Shown piece by piece: positions 59,224 through 64,000 of a stretch of DNA of 64,000 nt. A model generated the notes under the pieces. That model saw only the letters and a list, made by a program, of their open reading frames with translations, searched no databases and was not told where the DNA came from. Origin of the DNA: JBNGOQ01 sp050589645. GTDB taxonomy: Bacteria > Bacteroidota > Bacteroidia > Flavobacteriales > Flavobacteriaceae. Location of the stretch: contig NZ_JBNGOQ010000001.1 of the NCBI RefSeq assembly GCF_050589645.1, forward strand, positions 1,054,001-1,118,000, in the 5' to 3' direction. Positions within the stretch are counted from its first letter, which is position 1; each line of letters begins with the position of its first letter. A program made the translations under genes and the position numbers.

Positions 59224-60213
59224 ATGAAACGAAAGGGCGATTACTTTCATTGGAGAAAATGGGATTTTTTGGTTTTGATGCTAACGGCGGTTCTTTTTGG
59301 TTGTGGTGATGGGGACAAAGTTGCCGAAGCGGTTAGGAAAACAGCGGTGGATTTAGAGATATCCCGTTTCGATAGGGCGTTTGCCCAAGCCTCTCCTTCG
59401 GATCTTCCCGCTTTAAAGAATCGTTATCCTTACCTCTTTCCAGAACAGTATGCAGACAGTGTCTGGGAGGCCAAGCTTGTAGACACCTTGCAACTTGAAC
59501 TTTTGGAAGAAGTGGATAGGGCATTTGCCAATTTTGAAGCGGAAACTGCCGATCTGGAGCTGCTTTTCAAACACATAAAATATTACTTCCCCAACTATAA
59601 GCTTCCCAAGGTACTTACCGTCACTACAGATGTGGATTACAACAATCGAGTGATTTTAACGGACTCGCTGTTGTTTTTGGGATTGGACAACTACCTGGGC
59701 CATGAACATAAATTTTATGCGGGGATGCAAAATTATATAGCCGCAGGTCTGGACAAACGGTTTTTGATCAGTGATGTGGCCGGCACCTTCGGAAAACAGG
59801 TGGTTTCCAGGCCAAGGGACAAGACCTTGCTGTCCAAAATGGTGTACTATGGCAAGGAACTGTACCTAAAGGACAAAATAGCGCCCTTTTTGGACGATAC
59901 CGAAAAAATAGGATATTCCTCAGATCAATTGGCCTGGGCACAGGCCAATGAAGAACAAATTTGGCGCTACTTTGTGGAAAGGGAACTGCTCTACAGTACA
60001 AACAACAAATTGGATCAGCGATTTCTGGACCTTGCCCCTTTTTCCAAATTTCAATTGGAATTGGACAATGAATCCCCTGGACGGATCGGCAGGTACATGG
60101 GTTGGCAGATTGTAAGGTCCTTTATGGAAAATAATGATTTGAACCTAACTCAATTATTGAACCTTTCTGCCGATGAAATCTTCAAAAGATCTAACTACAA
60201 ACCTAAGAAATAA
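59224..60213 (+). CDS. gldB: gliding motility lipoprotein GldB
   Basis: 329 residues with a lipoprotein signal ending VLFGC, lipidated Cys27. The remainder matches GldB, an outer-envelope lipoprotein required for flavobacterial gliding, including DRAFAQASPSDLPALKNRYP near 55 and GHEHKFYAGMQNYI near 160. It overlaps gldC by one base, which supports the pair. nadE lies divergently upstream, as in other flavobacteria. Confidence 0.92.
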   Translation: MKRKGDYFHWRKWDFLVLMLTAVLFGCGDGDKVAEAVRKTAVDLEISRFDRAFAQASPSDLPALKNRYPYLFPEQYADSVWEAKLVDTLQLELLEEVDRAFANFEAETADLELLFKHIKYYFPNYKLPKVLTVTTDVDYNNRVILTDSLLFLGLDNYLGHEHKFYAGMQNYIAAGLDKRFLISDVAGTFGKQVVSRPRDKTLLSKMVYYGKELYLKDKIAPFLDDTEKIGYSSDQLAWAQANEEQIWRYFVERELLYSTNNKLDQRFLDLAPFSKFQLELDNESPGRIGRYMGWQIVRSFMENNDLNLTQLLNLSADEIFKRSNYKPKK

Positions 60214-60548
60214 TGGCAAAGCTCCACACCTCGGAAATTACATTGAAGGTAGGACTCGATGAAAACAGGGTTCCCGAGGAACTTACCTGGTCCGCCCAGG
60301 ATGGCGGAATTGATAACGAACAGGCCAAGGCTATGCTGCTATCCGTATGGGACAGCAAGAACAGGGAATCCCTTAAGATCGATTTATGGACCAAGGATAT
60401 GCCCGTGGACGAAATGAAGATTTTTTTCCATCAAACCTTGGTATCCCTGTCGGACACTTTTATGAAGGCTACCCAAGATGAAAAAATGACGGCCACGATG
60501 AAGGATTTTTGCGACTATTTTGCCGAGAAATTGGAACTCAAGCAGTAG
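60213..60548 (+). CDS. gldC: gliding motility protein GldC
   Basis: 111 residues, start overlapping the gldB stop by one base (TAATG). It lacks a signal peptide. The sequence MAKLHTSEITLKVGLDENRVPEEL and WSAQDGGIDNEQAKAMLLSVWD matches GldC, a small cytoplasmic protein that improves gliding in flavobacteria. The molecular role is not known. Confidence 0.93.
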   Translation: MAKLHTSEITLKVGLDENRVPEELTWSAQDGGIDNEQAKAMLLSVWDSKNRESLKIDLWTKDMPVDEMKIFFHQTLVSLSDTFMKATQDEKMTATMKDFCDYFAEKLELKQ

Positions 60549-60577
60549 GGCCTAAAAAAGACGTGCAGGCCAGGAGG

Positions 60578-60943
60578 CTATGGTCCCATCTGTTTTCTGA
60601 AATATCTTCTGAACTTGGGCTCCAGCTCCTCTCTGTATTTTTCCATTTGATCTGGGGTAAGCACGGCTTCCAAATTGGTATGCTTAGCTTTTTTAAGGGC
60701 CTTTATTTCACCCATTTTCCCAAACATGCCACCATCGGCCTCCCTTATGGCGAACATTTTTTTTGCGTATTTCAGGTTGATGGCTTCAATACGGCCTTGC
60801 TGTGCATCATTCAATTTTAATTCCTTTGCCATTTCTCGACTTTGATATTCGGCCATTTTTTGGGCATCCAGGCCCTCTTGAGCTGACAGGCAGGCCAAAA
60901 ACAACCCCACAAACAGGGTAGTAGTTATCTTTTTTGTTTTCAT
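60578..60943 (-). CDS. small secreted helical protein, Spy/CpxP-like
   Basis: 121 residues with signal peptide MKTKKITTTLFVGLFLACLSAQ. The mature part is almost all helical and rich in Lys, Glu, Met and Leu (KELKLNDAQQGRIEAIN; LEAVLTPDQMEKYREEL), a pattern shared with periplasmic Spy/CpxP-type chaperones (LTxxQ repeats). It is the last gene of a three-gene run (DUF4270, barrel, this), 12 bases after the barrel gene. Confidence 0.7.
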   Translation of the reverse strand: MKTKKITTTLFVGLFLACLSAQEGLDAQKMAEYQSREMAKELKLNDAQQGRIEAINLKYAKKMFAIREADGGMFGKMGEIKALKKAKHTNLEAVLTPDQMEKYREELEPKFRRYFRKQMGP

Positions 60944-60954
60944 AAACTATGGTA

Positions 60955-62199
60955 TCAATTAATTTTTCGTTTTAGGAACCAAATGTCCTTTAAGCTGATG
61001 TTTATGTTAATGGTGTTAAAGCGCTCCTGTACCAGAAATCCCTCGGTGGTGCCCCGGCTACTGTTGGCGTAGGAAATATTCAATCGGGATGCGGACCGGT
61101 ACCCTAGGGGAATGCCTATGCCCGCTGTAATGCCGTAGGAATTTATCTTGTTGTCATTCACCTGAAGATAACCGGTGTCATAGTTGAATCCTGCGCGGAA
61201 TTGCAAACGTTCCCAAAACTTTAATCCTTGTTTGTCCTTAATGTATTCCCCACCTAGGGAGATGACATGTTGGTCTATAAACTGTCCTACGTTGTCCCGT
61301 TGTCCGGTAGCCTCCCACAGGCGTATCCCATAATCCAAATTAACCGCTAGTTGGTTGCTGGGTCTTATTAGGATGCCTCCGTTGAGTTCCAAGGGCAGAT
61401 CAAAGCTTTCGAGCGAAATGTTTGTTTCATTTTCTACAACGGTAGGAACAAAATCCAGGGATTTATCCACTACCCGATCTTGGGTGCCCGAGAGTGAAGC
61501 AGGTAGATTGGCCACTAGGCCCAAGGTGAATTTTTCACCCAGCTCATATTGGAGGCCCAATCCAAGTCGAAATCCATTGTAACTACTTTGTTCAGCAATG
61601 GATAGGGAACTCTGATCGGCCACGATCTGCTCACTTTCTTCCAGCGTACCAAAAAGATAGGAGAGGCTGCCCCCAATTCGCAAATGCTCGGTGAGCGCAT
61701 ATCCATAGGAAAACCGAAAATCGTTTAGGGAGCCCGTGCCCAGGATGTTGCTGGTAAATTGGTCAAAGGAGCCCTCAATATTGCTTTCCACACCAATAAG
61801 GGAATATCCAACATCGGTGTAGGGAGCCACGGATAACCCAAATGAAGATTTGGGACTAAGGCTTGCAGCTATGGCCAAGTTGGAAAAGTTACCTGCAATG
61901 CGCCGTTCGTTGGCACTGCGGTTGGATATGTTGCTCATTTCGACCAGAAACCCAAAATCAAAAAGAAAACTCCTTTCGGCATACTCGCCAAAAGAAGCCG
62001 GATTGAGGATATTGATGAAATTTGGGCCGGCCAGGGCGTACCCCCCATTTCCGAGGGAACTGTTCTTGCCAATATTGGCATTGGTGGATACACCCAAGCC
62101 GAATAGGGAATACGGAGAGCCGGTAAGATTATTGGTCTGTGCCATCAAACCCAAAGGGAAAAGCAGTAGCGTTCGTAACAGGACTGATCTAATCATCAT
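60955..62199 (-). CDS. outer membrane beta-barrel protein, FadL/PorV-like
   Basis: About 414 residues with signal peptide (MIRSVLLRTLLLFPLGLMAQ). The N-terminus NNLTGSPYSLFGLGVSTNANIG and INILNPASFG resemble the OMPP1/FadL-like group, followed by barrel strands to the end KDIWFLKRKIN. Two adjacent ATG codons at 62199 and 62196 are possible starts, both overlapping the end of the DUF4270 gene. Ligand or role unknown. Confidence 0.72.
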   Translation of the reverse strand: MMIRSVLLRTLLLFPLGLMAQTNNLTGSPYSLFGLGVSTNANIGKNSSLGNGGYALAGPNFINILNPASFGEYAERSFLFDFGFLVEMSNISNRSANERRIAGNFSNLAIAASLSPKSSFGLSVAPYTDVGYSLIGVESNIEGSFDQFTSNILGTGSLNDFRFSYGYALTEHLRIGGSLSYLFGTLEESEQIVADQSSLSIAEQSSYNGFRLGLGLQYELGEKFTLGLVANLPASLSGTQDRVVDKSLDFVPTVVENETNISLESFDLPLELNGGILIRPSNQLAVNLDYGIRLWEATGQRDNVGQFIDQHVISLGGEYIKDKQGLKFWERLQFRAGFNYDTGYLQVNDNKINSYGITAGIGIPLGYRSASRLNISYANSSRGTTEGFLVQERFNTININISLKDIWFLKRKIN

Positions 62200-63502
62200 A
62201 AATGGCATAAGTGAGGATTAACCGAGCTTCAAAATCTGTATTTTCAGGACCTTCAAGGACAATTCTGTCTACCGTCCCATTGAACTCTGGGGGGAAAAGC
62301 ACCAAGGCATCTTCAACTGTAGGGGTCTCTGTCAATTTAGCATCGATATAGACCCCCACAGGAATTTCATAAATGACATTGCTGAATTCCTCGTTTTCCT
62401 GGCTTATCCTGCCCAGCACAATCCCCTGTCCGTTAGCGACCGGTCCGATAATCTCGTTGTTCTGGTCCAAAATGGCGACATTTAAGGAATCCCTTAGGGG
62501 GAGAATGTCATCGTAGGATGCAACAGGAGGTTTTAACTGCAGGATGGCGCTCAGCACCGTTCCTGTGCCTTGGAGGTCAAAAACCCTTTTGATCGTAGGG
62601 AATTCCACCCGGGTGGCATACCCGATACCCGATTGAATATAACTCAGGTTGTTGGAGGCCGTAGTAGGTAGGTTTGTTTCCTGGTCTGTCAACACCTCCA
62701 ATGTTGTTCCCGACACATCACTGGTTATATTGTTAAAAGCCGAAGGTGTTTCGCTAAAGGGGTTGATAAAAAGATCAAAGCTTCCCTCCACATCCTCAAA
62801 TTCATCTGGAACGGAATAAAAAAAACGAAGATAGGTTTGTTCCTGGTTTTTGGAAAAACCGACAATAGCACCATTGTCCTCCACACCCGACTGCAGGCTG
62901 AATCCCTTGAATTTTTCCCTCAGGTCATCCGTATCATTGATATCGTTTTCTTGTATGAGGTCAAAGATTTCCTGCCCTGCCGAAATGGGAAGAGAGATAT
63001 GCAGGGAATCTTCGTCAAAAGGTTCGGGCCGGTAATTTCGTTGGGCTAGGGGAACGGAATCAAACGGGAGGGTGCTGGTGTTGTAAAAAAAATCCTCCTC
63101 GGGCCGTAGCTCCTCGGTAAGTAGGTGTACGCGTATTTGCGTTACCTGTGTAGTATCGCTGTAAAAGTAGTCATCGTACCCCAAAATTAAGGCAATGCTG
63201 TCCAGCTCTGCGTCATTGGGCAGGGAATAGGTCTGTGCGCTAAGTTCCATATATGCCGCGGCAGTAACGCTGCCCAAAAAGGCATCGGAGTACCTGCCTA
63301 TCAATAGCCTATCGCCATCCGAGCTGATGATACTGTCAAATTTAAAGGTAGAGAGTTCAACGGCAAAAGTGTCCAATACGAGCAGACGTACGTTAGAATC
63401 CGCAAATTCCTGACCTACTTCCAGGGTAGGGATGTCCTGTGGATCCACGGAGCAGGCCAGGATAAGACCAAGGACGGCGGTTATGCCCAAGAGTTTCTTC
63501 AT
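62189..63502 (-). CDS. DUF4270 lipoprotein
   Basis: 437 residues from MKKLLGITAVLGLILAC, lipidated Cys17; eight upstream codons are unsupported. The body matches DUF4270 (domain of unknown function of Bacteroidetes outer membrane lipoproteins), including FKFDSIISSDGDRLLIGRYSD near 50 and SLNVAILDQNNEIIG near 340. It starts a likely operon with the barrel and Spy-like genes. Confidence 0.85.
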   Translation of the reverse strand: MKKLLGITAVLGLILACSVDPQDIPTLEVGQEFADSNVRLLVLDTFAVELSTFKFDSIISSDGDRLLIGRYSDAFLGSVTAAAYMELSAQTYSLPNDAELDSIALILGYDDYFYSDTTQVTQIRVHLLTEELRPEEDFFYNTSTLPFDSVPLAQRNYRPEPFDEDSLHISLPISAGQEIFDLIQENDINDTDDLREKFKGFSLQSGVEDNGAIVGFSKNQEQTYLRFFYSVPDEFEDVEGSFDLFINPFSETPSAFNNITSDVSGTTLEVLTDQETNLPTTASNNLSYIQSGIGYATRVEFPTIKRVFDLQGTGTVLSAILQLKPPVASYDDILPLRDSLNVAILDQNNEIIGPVANGQGIVLGRISQENEEFSNVIYEIPVGVYIDAKLTETPTVEDALVLFPPEFNGTVDRIVLEGPENTDFEARLILTYAIYDD

Positions 63503-63560
63503 TTCGCAAGCTATTTCTGATGGCAAATTAAGTAGGGCGCCAGCAGTCTGGGAAGTATTT

Positions 63561-63602
63561 TATACGGAGTGGAAAAATCCATATACGGACTTGGAAAATC
63601 TA
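63561..63602. repeat. two tandem 21-bp imperfect repeats
   Basis: 63561-63581 and 63582-63602 match at 17 of 21 positions, beginning TATACGGA. They lie in the divergent gap between DUF4270 and the last gene. A 21-bp period is two helical turns, as in operator repeats. Confidence 0.45.
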
Positions 63603-63703
63603 TCTACAAACCGGAAATACGGAAACGGTCGATACTTATGCCGGGTTGGTCTAGAGAATCACAAGCCCTGTATATTTTTTTTCGGACCCTTGCACCCTGC
63701 CTT

Positions 63704-63711
63704 TAGTTTTG
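63704..63711 (+). promoter_or_regulatory. promoter -7 box of the last gene
   Basis: TAGTTTTG matches TAnnTTTG exactly, 17 bases before the TTG start of the partial outer membrane protein gene. Confidence 0.55.
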
Positions 63712-63727
63712 ACAAAAATGCAAGTAG

Positions 63728-64000
63728 TTGAAGTGCAAAATATATTTACTCTTAATGGTACCGTTTACCTATAACATATCATGGGCTCAAGGAGCTGCCT
63801 TGGGTGAAATCGCCAAACTGGAATACCGGCTCGTACCTAGCCTAGGGGACACAGAGATGAGTACCTATACGTTTAACCTTGGAGGGGGGATTAAGATGAA
63901 GTCGGGATTTTTGGGAATCGGGCTTGGGTATACCAATCATAATTTTTCTTTTTTTGATCTACCTGGAAACTTTGAATCCCAGGAATATGAGGAAATACAT
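63728..64000 (+). CDS. outer membrane protein, DUF6268-like, 3' truncated
   Basis: The frame runs off the window end, so only about 91 residues are visible. Reading from TTG 63728 gives MKCKIYLLLMVPFTYNISWAQG, a good signal peptide; the internal ATG 63755 lacks the basic N-terminus, so TTG is preferred. After cleavage come ALGEIAKLEYRLVPS and LGGGIKMKSGFLGIGLGYTNHNFS, as in DUF6268 barrels. The -7 box at 63704 supports the upstream start. Family call is tentative. Confidence 0.65.
   Translation, partial: MKCKIYLLLMVPFTYNISWAQGAALGEIAKLEYRLVPSLGDTEMSTYTFNLGGGIKMKSGFLGIGLGYTNHNFSFFDLPGNFESQEYEEIH

Noticed and set aside
1..64000. tRNA or rRNA genes, insertion sequences, prophage, CRISPR arrays
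   Set aside because: No cloverleaf with CCA end, transposase-like protein, terminal repeats, or regularly spaced repeats were recognised; all long frames fit ordinary chromosomal genes.

Overview
The window is one continuous piece of chromosome from a member of the Bacteroidetes, most likely the family Flavobacteriaceae. The grounds are the gliding-motility genes gldA, gldB and gldC, DUF5686, DUF2807, DUF3857 and DUF4270 families, a DAHP synthase/chorismate mutase fusion, a type IX-secretion-lineage style of lipoproteins, and repeated promoters of the Bacteroidetes type (-7 box TAnnTTTG, sometimes with a -33 TTG). Genes are densely packed, G+C is moderate, and I see no insertion sequence, phage, tRNA, rRNA or CRISPR array.

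Region 1 (1-5317): the end of a DUF5686 outer membrane protein, soluble and membrane-bound pyrophosphatases, and a deoxynucleoside kinase. Region 2 (5318-13114): methionine supply. metK sits behind a SAM-II-type riboswitch; a SAM-I riboswitch precedes metY, a three-domain MetX/aspartokinase/homoserine dehydrogenase fusion, and metZ. Region 3 (13153-14133): a MarR regulator with two tandem palindromes over its start, and an acetyltransferase.

Region 4 (14208-22081): sulfate assimilation. An Rrf2-family regulator is followed by DUF2061, cysH, cysD, cysN, a sulfite reductase with a HEPN tail, siroheme methyltransferase and a ferredoxin reductase. Three copies of one 23-bp palindrome lie in front of this operon and inside it. 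Region 5 (22082-27296): a second SAM-I riboswitch, methionine synthase split into two genes, and metF. Regions 2, 4 and 5 form one pathway from sulfate and aspartate through sulfide, O-acetylhomoserine and homocysteine to methionine and SAM.

Region 6 (27384-34816): envelope genes, including a membrane-anchored LuxR-type regulator next to a TonB-receptor-like barrel with a perfect 16-bp palindrome between them, and gldA. Region 7 (34959-39140): an aromatic amino acid operon (pheA, aminotransferase, tyrA, DAHP synthase/chorismate mutase) behind a complete transcription attenuator with a Phe/Tyr/Trp-rich leader peptide. Region 8 (39203-53614): housekeeping and envelope genes: rsgA, dtd, two DUF3857 transglutaminase-like proteins (one with a destroyed active site), mazG, aroA, queA, rlmN, polyprenyl synthase, and a sigma/anti-sigma/barrel trio. 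Region 9 (53632-64000): a beta-propeller lipoprotein, dnaG lacking all zinc ligands, a response regulator with Glu in place of the phosphorylated Asp, nadE, gldB, gldC, and a DUF4270/barrel/Spy-like operon, ending in a partial outer membrane protein.

The strongest unannotated signals are the pheA attenuator, the SAM-II element at metK, the repeated operator of the cysteine operon, the zinc-less primase and the Glu-type response regulator. All assignments come from reading the sequence; no database search was made.
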